Part shown: positions 54,174 through 63,180 of the stretch, piece after piece
How the letters are laid out: every line of letters starts with the position of its first letter
Numbering within the stretch: position 1 is the first letter of the stretch
Source: Extibacter muris
Lineage (GTDB): Bacteria; Bacillota; Clostridia; Lachnospirales; Lachnospiraceae
NCBI RefSeq assembly: GCF_004345005.1
Contig: NZ_SMMX01000007.1
Location: 62,001-126,000, forward strand
Direction of reading: 5' to 3'
Length of the DNA stretch: 64,000 nt
Position numbers and translations under genes: made by a program
Notes under the pieces: model-generated
Databases searched by the model: none
The model's input: only the letters and a program-made list of their open reading frames with translations
What the model was told of the DNA's origin: nothing

Positions 54174-55922
54174 CTATACAGGCAGACTATCCCGTACGCA
54201 CAGCGCCCCGTATCCCACCTGTGGGTTGGGGTATACGTCAAATCCGGGCAGCGGCCTTGCTCCCCTTCTCAGATATGCCTTCACCTTCTCCCCATAGAGG
54301 TATGGGTCATTTCCTCTTACAACGCCCCATTCCATCAATAGCGCGGCACTTCCCGCCACAAATGGCGTAGCAAAAGATGTGCCCGTAAATGATGCATACC
54401 CGCCTCCGACTGTTACGGTGGTCACATTTACACCCGGAGCCACCAGGTCAGGCTTAATGAATCTGCGTTCGCCTCTATAGCCCCGCCCTGAAAATCCCGC
54501 ATATGTAAAATTCAGGGAGTTGTATGCGCCAACCGCTATCGCTCTGCTCGCAGTAGATGGTATGGTCATCGTCGTGTTGTCTGTAGGAAAAGAAAATCCG
54601 GTTCCCCGGTTCAGCACGTTTTCGCTTGGCAGCCACATCTCATATAATCCCGATACCACTTTTGACGGGGACAATACGATCCTCCATATGCCGCTGGATA
54701 TATAGCTCTCTGTCGGAAGCATGTCAATGAATATCTCCTGGGAAATGCTGTATGGGCTCGGCTCACCATAGTATAGAAGAATCTCTGTCTGCCCGGCTGT
54801 AAACCTCTGGGGGCCAAGGATCTCCTGAAACGGACCTACCCGGATGCCAGAAGGTGATATGAGCGATATATCTGCCACATCCGTGTATGCCTTCCATATC
54901 TGTACGTTCAGGGCTGGCTGGTTCTCCTGTACCGCCAGCTCGACCACAGTGTCCTGCCCTTCAACCAGTATGCCGGAAGTATGCCCTGCACTCGCCGCCT
55001 CATTGCCGGTACCGATACTGATGCTGCTTTTCCACAGATTTGATATGTCATCGATAAAACGCTCCAGCAGCGATGTACCGTCGTGGGCGCCGTATGTATT
55101 TCCAAAGCTGATGTTGACAGCCACCGGCATCTGGAACTCCAATGCTTTTTTGATGACATAATCTATACCCTGCATGAGCTCCGTCGTTCGGGGGAAGCCG
55201 TCCTTTCTCGGACTGGCCAGCTTGACAACGAGCAGTTCGCTCTGCGTCGCCACCCCTCTGTACTGCCTCCCTCTGCTGCCCCGCCCGTTACCTGCTGCTA
55301 TACCGGCTACGGCCGTCCCGTGTCCGGAAGTGTCCCGGCTCGGCACGGCAGCTCTCATCCCTGCTTCGGAGCCGGCGTTCAGCGCTTCATTTATCTGTTC
55401 TGCGCTGTATTCCACGCCGATGGCATATCCTTCCGGCGACAGCCCATTTTCACCTGGTACCACCGACTGGTCCCACAAAGCCCTGATTCTCGTCGTTCCG
55501 TCTTCATTTCTGAAGTCTGCATTGGCATAATCGATACCAGAATCGATGACTGCCACGAGTGTGCCTTGTCCGTACAGGGAAAAACGGGCCTCCTGCACTT
55601 CATCAATACAGGATACCCGTCTTCCATTGGCAACTTGAAAGAATAACCGTTTAGGCTTTTCTATATACTCTACTTGTACAAGACTGGTGAGAGCTTCGAT
55701 AAGGGACTCCCGTATCGTTATCACCGCGTACTCATTCTGCAGCTCTACCACCTGGTCTGCAAGTTCTCTTACTGCCCCAAGGTCACCGGAGTATTTGATG
55801 ATCAGGTCCCACTGCCTGTCTACGGGGTTATACCCTACGTCCAGTTCCAGCGACCTCTCTCTCTCCTCTTCTGTAGCATCTAACGCAAGATTTAACAGAT
55901 TATCTGCTTTCTGACTTGTCAT
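54174..55922 (-). CDS. S8 (subtilisin-like) serine peptidase, Csp-like
   Basis: 582 residues with an intact triad: Asp in AVIDSGIDYANADF (about residue 130), His in DTSGHGTAVAGIAAGNG (about 200) and Ser in FTGTSFATPFVAGS (about 525). A prodomain-like N-terminus of about 110 residues precedes the catalytic domain, and a jelly-roll insertion (about 320-450) splits it, as in clostridial Csp germination proteases. No signal peptide. The substrate is unknown; a spore-germination role is possible by family but no spore gene is adjacent. Confidence 0.88.
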   Translation of the reverse strand: MTSQKADNLLNLALDATEEERERSLELDVGYNPVDRQWDLIIKYSGDLGAVRELADQVVELQNEYAVITIRESLIEALTSLVQVEYIEKPKRLFFQVANGRRVSCIDEVQEARFSLYGQGTLVAVIDSGIDYANADFRNEDGTTRIRALWDQSVVPGENGLSPEGYAIGVEYSAEQINEALNAGSEAGMRAAVPSRDTSGHGTAVAGIAAGNGRGSRGRQYRGVATQSELLVVKLASPRKDGFPRTTELMQGIDYVIKKALEFQMPVAVNISFGNTYGAHDGTSLLERFIDDISNLWKSSISIGTGNEAASAGHTSGILVEGQDTVVELAVQENQPALNVQIWKAYTDVADISLISPSGIRVGPFQEILGPQRFTAGQTEILLYYGEPSPYSISQEIFIDMLPTESYISSGIWRIVLSPSKVVSGLYEMWLPSENVLNRGTGFSFPTDNTTMTIPSTASRAIAVGAYNSLNFTYAGFSGRGYRGERRFIKPDLVAPGVNVTTVTVGGGYASFTGTSFATPFVAGSAALLMEWGVVRGNDPYLYGEKVKAYLRRGARPLPGFDVYPNPQVGYGALCVRDSLPV

Positions 55923-55946
55923 ACGCTACCTCTGCCTTCCATATTG

Positions 55947-56558
55947 TTATTTCATAAATTCACACTCCAGATAAGGAGCCAGCTCAACCGGGATGAAATA
56001 TCCCTTTTCATATCTGCACGTAGGGCATACTTCCGGCACACGTTTTCCGCGGTAGATATGTCCACAGTTCAGGCACATCCATGCCCCCTCGCCTTCACGC
56101 TCATAGTAAGTGTTGTTCTCCAGCATCTCGGCGAGCTTGCCGAAGCGTTTCCCATGAATCGCCTCTATATCTGCAATCTGGTAGAATGCGGAAGCCGCCT
56201 CGTGGAAACCTTCCTCTTTTGCAGCATCTCCGAATACCTGATACACATCCTCATACTCCTGCATCTCATTGTGCTGCGCTGACCGCAGAAGATCCGCCAG
56301 GCTGTCTGAGTGGTCTATCGGGAAGCCTCCGCAGATATCAATGGTCTCCCCTGACAGGCTCTTAAGTAAGCTGTAATATCTCTCTGCATGTGCGCGTTCC
56401 TGGTCTGCCGTAAATAAAAATATCTCGCTGATAGAATACATCCCCTGTTCACGGGCTGTCTTCGCTGCAATCGTATAACGGTTGCGTGCCTGGCTCTCAC
56501 CTGCAAATGCCTTCATCAGATTCTCTTTCGTCTTGCTTGTTCCAAATTCAATAGCCAT
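55947..56558 (-). CDS. rbr: Rubrerythrin
   Basis: 203 residues. Peroxide-reducing non-haem diiron protein. The four-helix domain (1-150) has the ExxH/E ligands (AGESQARNRYT, FTADQERAHAERYY, YEDVYQVFGDAAKEEGFHEA, ADIEAIHGKRF); the C-terminal rubredoxin knuckles are CLNCGHIY and CPTCRYEKGYF. Protects an anaerobe from peroxide. Its reductant may come from a rubredoxin-reductase-like flavoprotein such as the one encoded at 59107 (inference). Confidence 0.96.
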   Translation of the reverse strand: MAIEFGTSKTKENLMKAFAGESQARNRYTIAAKTAREQGMYSISEIFLFTADQERAHAERYYSLLKSLSGETIDICGGFPIDHSDSLADLLRSAQHNEMQEYEDVYQVFGDAAKEEGFHEAASAFYQIADIEAIHGKRFGKLAEMLENNTYYEREGEGAWMCLNCGHIYRGKRVPEVCPTCRYEKGYFIPVELAPYLECEFMK

Positions 56559-56620
56559 GTCACATACTCCTTTTCACTTTTATTACTAGTATGTACCATG
56601 GCTGGTAAATTATTCTTTTT

Positions 56621-57637
56621 TTAATTAAATCCTATTATTCTTCTGGCCACGCTGTAGACGAGGGAGGATATCTTCCGGCCGGACTTGCCCGGGAGGTTGA
56701 TCGTCTGCCCGAGTATGCCATACCTTATCTTCATATAAGTCTTTACATCCTTCTTCTTAAGGTACTTCCACAGTTCCTTTTTCTTCTCCAGATTTTCTTC
56801 TTTCTTAGAACGGATAAGAAGTATGGAAGAGACGGTCATCATTATCGCCAGATAGTTGATCATATACTGGCGGAGCTTCTTGCTCGTAACATTTTTCAAC
56901 TGGTACATTTCTATCATGGTTTTCGTCACAAATATCTGCTGGTCTACCCGGGCGATCATATTCTTTTCATTGACCGACTGGTCTTCCCGTCCGATAAAAT
57001 AGCGGTAGAAATCCACATCCAGATAATATATCCTCCGCACGTGAGGGAGCGGATAGTATACATAGATATTGTCCACATAAAACGTATGCTTCGGAAGCCT
57101 CATCTGTGACAGCTGAAGCATCGCGGTACGATATATGACAGAGTGCATCAGTATATACTGGTCGAGGCGGAAGTGCCCGATATCATCCCAGCGGAATATC
57201 TCATCTTTGGGCAGGACATTTCTGTAATGGACACATCTCTTATGGGCCACGCCGACCTTCTCGTAGACGTAATTTGAGACGAGCATGTCCACTTCCTGGT
57301 CGTCCTCTTCCAGATCCCTGAGCAGCTTCAGTATCTTGTGAAGCGCCTCCTCGTCTACCCAGTCATCGCTGTCTACCACTTTAAAATATTTACCCTGTGC
57401 GTTGCCAAGGCCCGAATTCACCGCGTCTCCATGTCCGCCGTTTTCTTTATCCACAACTTTTATAATCGTCGGATATTTCTCCGCATATGCATGTGCGATC
57501 TCAGATGTGCGGTCTTTGGAGCCGTCGTTCACGATTATGATCTCTACATCCTCTCCGCCAGGGAGAATGCTCTCAACCGCATGTTCCATATACGCTTCAG
57601 AATTATAGCATGGTATGGCAAATGAAATATATTTCAT
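56621..57637 (-). CDS. Family 2 glycosyltransferase
   Basis: 338 residues with a GT-A domain at about 1-220: SFAIPCYNSEAYMEHAV, IIIVNDGSKDRTSEIA, VDKENGGHGDAVNSGL and the DxD-type VDSDDWVDEEAL. The C-terminal 120 residues are basic and helical (KKEENLEKKKELWKYLKKKD) with one hydrophobic stretch, suggesting membrane association. It transfers a sugar to an unknown acceptor, probably a wall or surface glycan. It is a single gene with no capsule cluster nearby. Confidence 0.9.
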   Translation of the reverse strand: MKYISFAIPCYNSEAYMEHAVESILPGGEDVEIIIVNDGSKDRTSEIAHAYAEKYPTIIKVVDKENGGHGDAVNSGLGNAQGKYFKVVDSDDWVDEEALHKILKLLRDLEEDDQEVDMLVSNYVYEKVGVAHKRCVHYRNVLPKDEIFRWDDIGHFRLDQYILMHSVIYRTAMLQLSQMRLPKHTFYVDNIYVYYPLPHVRRIYYLDVDFYRYFIGREDQSVNEKNMIARVDQQIFVTKTMIEMYQLKNVTSKKLRQYMINYLAIMMTVSSILLIRSKKEENLEKKKELWKYLKKKDVKTYMKIRYGILGQTINLPGKSGRKISSLVYSVARRIIGFN

Positions 57638-57730
57638 CTTGTCTGCTTCCTTTCTTCATCAACTGTTTATTAGTATAATGCATTCTTCCGCTTTTTCCAA
57701 CCTGATATTCGCAAAAAATTATACTACAGA

Positions 57731-57759
57731 TTGTAAAATCTCTCGTTTTCCGATATAGT
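57731..57759 (+). promoter_or_regulatory. Promoter of the phosphofructokinase gene
   Basis: TTGTAA (57731-57736), 17 bases, TATAGT (57754-57759), then GGAGGAAATAAT before the ATG at 57786. Confidence 0.6.
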
Positions 57760-57785
57760 AATTACAAAGAATTGGAGGAAATAAT

Positions 57786-59009
57786 ATGAAGAAAAACATC
57801 ATTATAGGACAATCAGGCGGACCTACCGCCGTAATCAACGGAAGCCTGTACGGTGTCGTGGCCGAAGGAGTGAAGCAGACGGAAAGCGTGGGACAGGTCC
57901 TCGGCATGATAAATGGAATCGAAGGATTCCTCCAGGGCCGGTATATGGATATCGGGGCGCTGGACGCGACGAATGAGCTGGAGCTGGTAAGGACGACACC
58001 GGGGGCATATCTTGGCTCATGCCGCTACAAGCTGCCTGAAGATCTGGCAGACCCTGTGTATCCCGAGCTGTTCAGGAAATTTGAGGAAAAGGGCATCGGA
58101 TACTTCTTCTATATTGGAGGTAATGACTCCATGGATACGGTAAGCAAGCTCTCCCGCTATGCCGCAGGAATCGGCAGCGATATCCGTTTCATCGGCGTGC
58201 CGAAGACCATCGATAACGACCTTGTCGAGACGGACCATACTCCGGGATATGGAAGTGCCGCCAAGTATGTCGCGACTACGGTCCGTGAGATTGCAACAGA
58301 TGCCACGGTATATGACAACAAGCAGTCTGTCACCATCGTGGAGATTATGGGCCGCCACGCAGGGTGGCTTACAGCCGCCAGCATGCTGGCACGGAAGTTT
58401 GAGGGGGACAACCCGGTTCTCATCTATCTTCCGGAAGTTGCATTTGACCAGGATGCATTCGTAGAGAAAGTAAAAGAGGCGCTTAAGACCACCCCGAACC
58501 TCGTCGTGTGCATCTCTGAAGGCATCAATGACGGCAAAGGCACCTTCATCTGCGAATACGCAAGCGATGTCGGTACAGACACGTTCGGACACAAGATGCT
58601 GACCGGATCAGGAAAGTATCTGGAGAATCTTGTAAAAGATAGAATCGGGGTCAAAGTGCGTTCCGTAGAGCTTAACGTATGCCAGCGCTGTTCCTGCGCC
58701 CACCTCTCAAGGGTAGACCTGGACGAGGCCGTGAATGCCGGCATCTACGCCGTACAGGTAGCACTCGGTGGCGAGACCGGCAAGATGATAACGTTCATCC
58801 GCAACAAAAGCGTGCCGTATGAACTCTCCTATGGAACGGCAGACGTCAATATCATCTGCAACAAAGAAAAACCCGTTCCGGATGAATGGATCATCAGCGA
58901 AGGCTCTGATATCAGCGGAAAGTTTATCGATTACGCAAGACCTCTTACGCAAGGGTACGTAGAACTGCCGACAAAGAACGGAATACCATTGTTCGCTTAC
59001 CGGAAATAA
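57786..59009 (+). CDS. pfp: Pyrophosphate-dependent 6-phosphofructokinase
   Basis: 407 residues of the PfkA superfamily, converting fructose-6-phosphate to the 1,6-bisphosphate. Donor choice: the loop is GGNDSM, where ATP enzymes have GGDGS, and the next motif is PKTIDNDL with Lys instead of Gly, the pair of changes typical of PPi-users. Other motifs: GQSGGPTAVINGSLYG, MGRHAGWL, and SEGINDGKGT. A PPi-type enzyme pairs well with ppdK, which makes PPi in the PEP-forming direction. Confidence 0.92.
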   Translation: MKKNIIIGQSGGPTAVINGSLYGVVAEGVKQTESVGQVLGMINGIEGFLQGRYMDIGALDATNELELVRTTPGAYLGSCRYKLPEDLADPVYPELFRKFEEKGIGYFFYIGGNDSMDTVSKLSRYAAGIGSDIRFIGVPKTIDNDLVETDHTPGYGSAAKYVATTVREIATDATVYDNKQSVTIVEIMGRHAGWLTAASMLARKFEGDNPVLIYLPEVAFDQDAFVEKVKEALKTTPNLVVCISEGINDGKGTFICEYASDVGTDTFGHKMLTGSGKYLENLVKDRIGVKVRSVELNVCQRCSCAHLSRVDLDEAVNAGIYAVQVALGGETGKMITFIRNKSVPYELSYGTADVNIICNKEKPVPDEWIISEGSDISGKFIDYARPLTQGYVELPTKNGIPLFAYRK

Positions 59010-59028
59010 AGCAAATGGGGGTTTAGTG

Positions 59029-59092
59029 AAGTGGGCGCCGATGGGGAGGTAGGGGGCAGATGCCACCCGGCTCCCCACCCGCAGCCACTTTA
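59029..59092. terminator. Large GC-rich hairpin between convergent genes
   Basis: Nested complementary blocks AAGTGG/CCACTT, TGGGGAG/CTCCCCA and GGGCA/TGCC form a long imperfect stem between the pfp stop and the flavoprotein stop. The plus-strand end reads TTTATTTAG. Probably stops both transcripts. Confidence 0.55.
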
Positions 59093-59106
59093 TTTAGCCA
59101 ATTTAT

Positions 59107-60330
59107 TTAAACCACCCACTCGTATCTGCCTGTCTCATCTACTTGATAGAAGTCTGCATAACTGATGCCGAAGATGTCTTTTTGTATGCCGCTTATGTCT
59201 ATTCTGTTCTTTATGAGGTACTGCCATGTGCCTGCGTTAGAGATATCTCCCTGGAGCAGTATGCCTTCTATCTTTCCTTGGCGAAGGATGGCTCTTTTAT
59301 ACTGCCTGCGGTCTTCTTTTATCTGAACCTGGTCGCCTTCTTCCTCTCTTATTCTTCCGACGCACAGTGTCACGAGTCCAAAGAAGTTGATGGTATTTTT
59401 GGCAGCAAATGTATCTGTGTACATTTCCGGGATACCGCACATATTTTTGCCTGCCACCCGGCCCTGTTCTGTGGCGTTGGGCCATATTCCCGAGAGGCCG
59501 GTGATGTCTCCTGCAGCGTATACGCCGGGCTTGTTCGTCTGCATATGCGTGTCTACCGTCACACCCCGTTCACAGGCGATGCCGCTGCCTTCCAGGTAAG
59601 CTGACGAGGGCCTGACCCCTGCCGCCACGATAACCAGGTCGCACGGAATCTCTTCACCGTTATCCAATGTGACTTTGTGAATCTTACCGTCGTGCCCACA
59701 TACTGCTTCGCTGGCCTTTCGTCCTAAGATAAAGCGTACTCCGGCTCTTTCAAAAAGCTTCTGGTAGGCTTCTGCCGCATGGTCATCAAGCTGCACGGGC
59801 AGTATCTGGGGTGCCATCTCGACTATCGTTATCTTCTTTCCCTTTTCAAGCAGGCCGTAAGCCGCGTCCAGACCGACAAGACCTGACCCGATGACCAGAA
59901 CCTGCTCTGCGTGTCCGGCCTCCTTTACAATGGCCTGGGCATCGCTTAGATTCCTGAGGCCGAATACATTGGACGCTTTTCTCAATTCACCGACCGGCGG
60001 ACTAAAGCTGTCGGCCTCATTTGCCAGAAGAAGCCTGTCATAGCCCACCTTTTCGCCCGTCTCCAGTACGATCACCTTCTCTTCCGGACAGGCTGCACAT
60101 ACCTTTACACCTTTCATCCAGTTGATATCGAACTTATCCCAGAAATTATCTTCCGTAAAGTCAAGCTGCACTTCGTCACGCTCTCCTGCTATATATTTGT
60201 GAAGCATACATCTGGAATGTATGTACGTGTCTGCAGAGATTACAGATATCCTGGCAGAACCGTCTTCCTTCCTGATTGTTCTGGCGGCTTCCAGCCCTGC
60301 TGTCCCCGCACCGATAATCACGTATCTCAT
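59107..60330 (-). CDS. FAD-dependent NAD(P)H oxidoreductase of the CODH operon
   Basis: 407 residues, rubredoxin-reductase/NADH-oxidase-like. FAD motif VIIGAGTAGLEAARTI at the N-terminus, NAD motif VLVIGSGLVGLDAAYGL near 148, and the second FAD motif TNKPGVYAAGDITG near 268; the C-terminal domain is short. Its ATG overlaps the cooF stop by 4 bp. Flavoproteins of this kind accompany CooS and CooF in many anaerobes and are thought to pass CODH electrons to NAD(P) or to peroxide-reducing proteins. Here the electron carrier between them is broken by a stop codon. Confidence 0.88.
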   Translation of the reverse strand: MRYVIIGAGTAGLEAARTIRKEDGSARISVISADTYIHSRCMLHKYIAGERDEVQLDFTEDNFWDKFDINWMKGVKVCAACPEEKVIVLETGEKVGYDRLLLANEADSFSPPVGELRKASNVFGLRNLSDAQAIVKEAGHAEQVLVIGSGLVGLDAAYGLLEKGKKITIVEMAPQILPVQLDDHAAEAYQKLFERAGVRFILGRKASEAVCGHDGKIHKVTLDNGEEIPCDLVIVAAGVRPSSAYLEGSGIACERGVTVDTHMQTNKPGVYAAGDITGLSGIWPNATEQGRVAGKNMCGIPEMYTDTFAAKNTINFFGLVTLCVGRIREEEGDQVQIKEDRRQYKRAILRQGKIEGILLQGDISNAGTWQYLIKNRIDISGIQKDIFGISYADFYQVDETGRYEWVV

Positions 60331-60779
60331 TCTTGCACCTCCTCTACGAATATGGCTTTCTTCGGGCAGGAGGACACGCAGGACGGATCTCCCCCGGCAT
60401 TCACGCAGAAGTCACATTTGATTACCTTGCTCTTGGTCACTCTGTCGGGCTTAAGCACTCCAAACGGGCAGTTCATGACACACATAAAACAGGAACCGCA
60501 CCTGTTCTCATCGTAAAACACATGCCCGCTCTCAGGGTCTTTTTTAAGCGCTCCGCTCATGCATGACTTTACGCACTCCGGCTCGGTACAATGGCGGCAG
60601 AACAGTGGTCTGTAATTGCCCTGTTGATCCTTCAGAATAAAATTTCTCTACTCGTTCTCAGGGTCTGCCAGGTCAAGGTCATATATCGTACCTTCCGTTT
60701 TTCTGTGAGCCTGCATACAGGCCGCGGAGCAGTTCTTACAGCCATCACATTTTTCACAATCAATCATGATACGTTTCAT
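60327..60779 (-). pseudogene. cooF: CooF-like ferredoxin with an in-frame TAG at codon 44
   Basis: Read through, this is a 150-residue four-cluster ferredoxin: CEKCDGCKNCSAAC, CRHCTEPECVKSC, CGSCFMCVMNCP and CDFCVNAGGDPSCVSSCP. The ATG at 60779 follows GGGGGCGGTGATT. Codon 44 is TAG (60650-60648) between LADPENE and RNFILKD, with perfect similarity on both sides and no frame change, so one substitution (from CAG or AAG, for example) would restore it. An internal ATG at 60560 could yield a 77-residue C-terminal half with two clusters. Either a nonsense mutation, a sequencing error or stop readthrough. Confidence 0.85.
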
Positions 60780-60794
60780 AATCACCGCCCCCTT

Positions 60795-62558
60795 CTATAT
60801 GTGCAAACCGAGTCGTTTTTCCATTACGATCTTCTCTAAGATATCCGCGGATTCTTTCGCGTCTCCATTGATTAGCACCTGTCCCCCAGTCAGCTGCTTC
60901 ATATCTTCTGTCAGCACCTGTACTGCTGTCTTGCTGCCCGTCACGAACGGTGGAAGGCCAAGATGGAGGGGAAGGCCGAGAGCCAGGCCGTAGCATCCGT
61001 CTGCCAGTGCCTGTTCCTCCAGCCACTGGGCTGCGGAAAGTACAAGCGGAAGTTCAGGCAGGTCTACCCCAAGCTCTTCTGCGAGCTTAGTTGCCACGAT
61101 CTCCAGACGACCGATGGCAAGGCACGGACCGAAATTCAGGACCGGAGGTATCCCAAGCTTTTCACAGACAGCCCTAAGCTTCGGACCGGCAAGCTGTGCC
61201 GCTTCCGGCGTCATCAGGCCGCAATTCTCAATCCCTCCTGAAGAACATCCTGCCGTCAGGACAATGATATCTTTTGCAATCAGCTCTTTCACGAGATCTA
61301 CAGTCAATACATCATGTCCCCCTGCCGTAAGGTTGGAACATCCCACAACGCCGGCGACGCCTTTGATGTCTCCAGAGACAATCAGGCCAATGAGGGGCTT
61401 CCAGCTGCCCCCGAGGAAATTCTTAAGCGACACTTCGCTGACTCCGGTCTCAAATTCCTTGAGTTCCGCATTTGCCTTCTTCGCAACATTGTCGATACAT
61501 ATCTGCTTAATCTTCAGTTCGTCGCAGATTGGCTCAATGCCCGGCAATGTACAGTTGAACTCAGATATGACGGCATCGATACCGCCTGTAGCCAGAATTG
61601 CCTCGCTCGTATAATTATTCCCTGCGTGGCCGTCAAAAATCTCCGTGTAATGCGCTCCCCGAAGCTGCAGATATTGCCCCACGCATGTACAGCCTACCAG
61701 CTTAAATCCTTTTGCCCCGGCCCTTCTTGCCTTTTCCACGACATCCGCGTCGGTCAGCCGGTCCTGAAGAAACGTAAACATAGAGTGCTGGTGCCCTGTT
61801 ATCATGATATTGATATAATCCGGATCAATTACCCTCAAGCCTACAGGTGCAAATCGGATTTCCGGCTCTCCAAGCACGATGTCATTGAGCAGGTTCGTAA
61901 GCACCAGTCCGTAGATTCCGGTTGAAATACCAAGTTTCAGGCAGTCAAGCAGCATGTTGACCGGATCCGAGTTCAAGTTCGTCGAGCACTTGACCACCCC
62001 ATGGAACACCTCGGATTTCGCGCCGCCCGGCAGTATGCCCAGCTCCTTCCACCTGGCATAGCGGGGTCCATAGGCCATCTTCTCTTTAAGCCTCATCTTC
62101 TCATATTCCGGCAGATACAGATCTTCCAGCACCGTTTCCGCTACCGCTTCTGCTCTTTTGTATACATCAGCCTCTTCTATGCCAAAGATGGATGCCAGCC
62201 GGTCCAGTGTAGCGATTCCCTTGATGTCCCCTTTCGTCTTGGCAACATTCTTTACATTGAGAGCTGTATTCTCTACGATATGTATGTAACAGCCGGAACC
62301 TGAAGCAACCGCCCTCAGAAGATTTCTCGTCACGATCGTATCTGCATCCGCACCACAGATTCCTCTCGGAGCTTCCGGCGAGATACGGCACGGGCCATTG
62401 GCACACAGCCTGCAGCAGACGCCCTGCAGCCCAAATGCGCACTTCGTACTCTGATTTTCCACGCGGTGGTGTGAAGTCTCGACAGGAAGTCCTGCGATAT
62501 ACCCTTCCAGCGGCTTATCCGCACTTTTACACGTGTTACAGCCAAAACATTGATTCAT
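60795..62558 (-). CDS. cooS: CooS-type anaerobic CO dehydrogenase catalytic subunit, divergent
   Basis: 587 residues from ATG 62558 (GAGAAGGTAAGACT before it); the open frame upstream has no similarity. Clusters D and B are fully kept: Cys40 and Cys48, then Cys49, Cys52, Cys57, Cys68 (VCCRLCANGPCRI, GICGAD). C-cluster cysteines look present (EFNCTLPG, GVVGCSNL, TAGCSSGG, NFGPCLA, GCTCVG) and His in TGHQHSM. The loop that in characterised enzymes carries an essential Lys (SAPE...EKA) reads SAAQWLEEQALADG, with Gln. An extra CFGCNTC stands at the N-terminus. Possibly a CODH-like enzyme with changed activity. Confidence 0.88.
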   Translation of the reverse strand: MNQCFGCNTCKSADKPLEGYIAGLPVETSHHRVENQSTKCAFGLQGVCCRLCANGPCRISPEAPRGICGADADTIVTRNLLRAVASGSGCYIHIVENTALNVKNVAKTKGDIKGIATLDRLASIFGIEEADVYKRAEAVAETVLEDLYLPEYEKMRLKEKMAYGPRYARWKELGILPGGAKSEVFHGVVKCSTNLNSDPVNMLLDCLKLGISTGIYGLVLTNLLNDIVLGEPEIRFAPVGLRVIDPDYINIMITGHQHSMFTFLQDRLTDADVVEKARRAGAKGFKLVGCTCVGQYLQLRGAHYTEIFDGHAGNNYTSEAILATGGIDAVISEFNCTLPGIEPICDELKIKQICIDNVAKKANAELKEFETGVSEVSLKNFLGGSWKPLIGLIVSGDIKGVAGVVGCSNLTAGGHDVLTVDLVKELIAKDIIVLTAGCSSGGIENCGLMTPEAAQLAGPKLRAVCEKLGIPPVLNFGPCLAIGRLEIVATKLAEELGVDLPELPLVLSAAQWLEEQALADGCYGLALGLPLHLGLPPFVTGSKTAVQVLTEDMKQLTGGQVLINGDAKESADILEKIVMEKRLGLHI

Positions 62559-62647
62559 AGTCTTACCTTCTCGATACTTGATTAATTTAGTCCACTTTAA
62601 TTTTATAAAAATTCTCCCCCGCCTCGGAGGGATTATTTTTTCTATAT

Positions 62648-63037
62648 TTAAAACAGATCCGAAAGCGTACGGGCCTTTAATTCTCTCACAAGGACCCTTT
62701 GTATCTCGGCCAGTTCCACATGCACCTTGCACGTATTTCCACCCGTGTTCCTCCTGCAGGACTTTCTGAGGCACGGCATAATTACCGGTTCTTCGTCCAC
62801 AGCAGTTACCACGTCATATAACGTGAGCTCCGAGAGGCCTCTTCCCACTCTGCACCCGCCGGACGCGCCCCGCTCGACATCCACGATTCCCGCTTTCTGG
62901 AGCTTGCGCACTATCTTATATGCAAATGCTTCCGGAATCTCTTCTTCCTGGCATATATCCTTCATCGTGTGCTTCTCTCCGTCCTTCATCGCACGGAGCA
63001 TACGAATGGCATAATCATTTTCTCTTGTCAAAAGCAT
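62648..63037 (-). CDS. Rrf2-family iron-sulfur transcriptional regulator
   Basis: 129 residues. Winged-helix N-terminus (LTRENDYAIRMLRAM, EAFAYKIVRKLQKAGIVDVERGASGGC) and three cysteines at 89, 94 and 103 in the loop that binds a 2Fe-2S or 4Fe-4S cluster in IscR and NsrR. GAGGTGGACAT precedes the start. It lies 89 bases before cooS in the same direction and is the obvious local regulator, sensing redox, NO or cluster status for the operon. Its own upstream region (63038-63128) is AT-rich. Confidence 0.92.
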   Translation of the reverse strand: MLLTRENDYAIRMLRAMKDGEKHTMKDICQEEEIPEAFAYKIVRKLQKAGIVDVERGASGGCRVGRGLSELTLYDVVTAVDEEPVIMPCLRKSCRRNTGGNTCKVHVELAEIQRVLVRELKARTLSDLF

Positions 63038-63128
63038 ATGTCCACCTCTTTGTTAAAATATTAGCATACTGGATATTTTTTGTCAACTTTTATCTTCCAT
63101 ATACTGGCACACATTACAAGTCACAAAA

Positions 63129-63166
63129 TAATCGGGAAGGGGTTTTTGATTGCTCCCATCCCCGAT
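63129..63166 (-). terminator. Terminator of the malic enzyme gene
   Basis: AATCGGGAAGGGG and CCCATCCCCGAT arms around a 12-base loop, just after the gene end; the minus-strand tail is TTATTTTG. Confidence 0.7.
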
Positions 63167-63180
63167 ATATCAACAAGATG

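Noticed and set aside
60648-60650. Pyrrolysine at the cooF TAG
   Set aside because: Nothing in the window encodes pyrrolysine machinery and CooF has no reported need for it; a point mutation is simpler.
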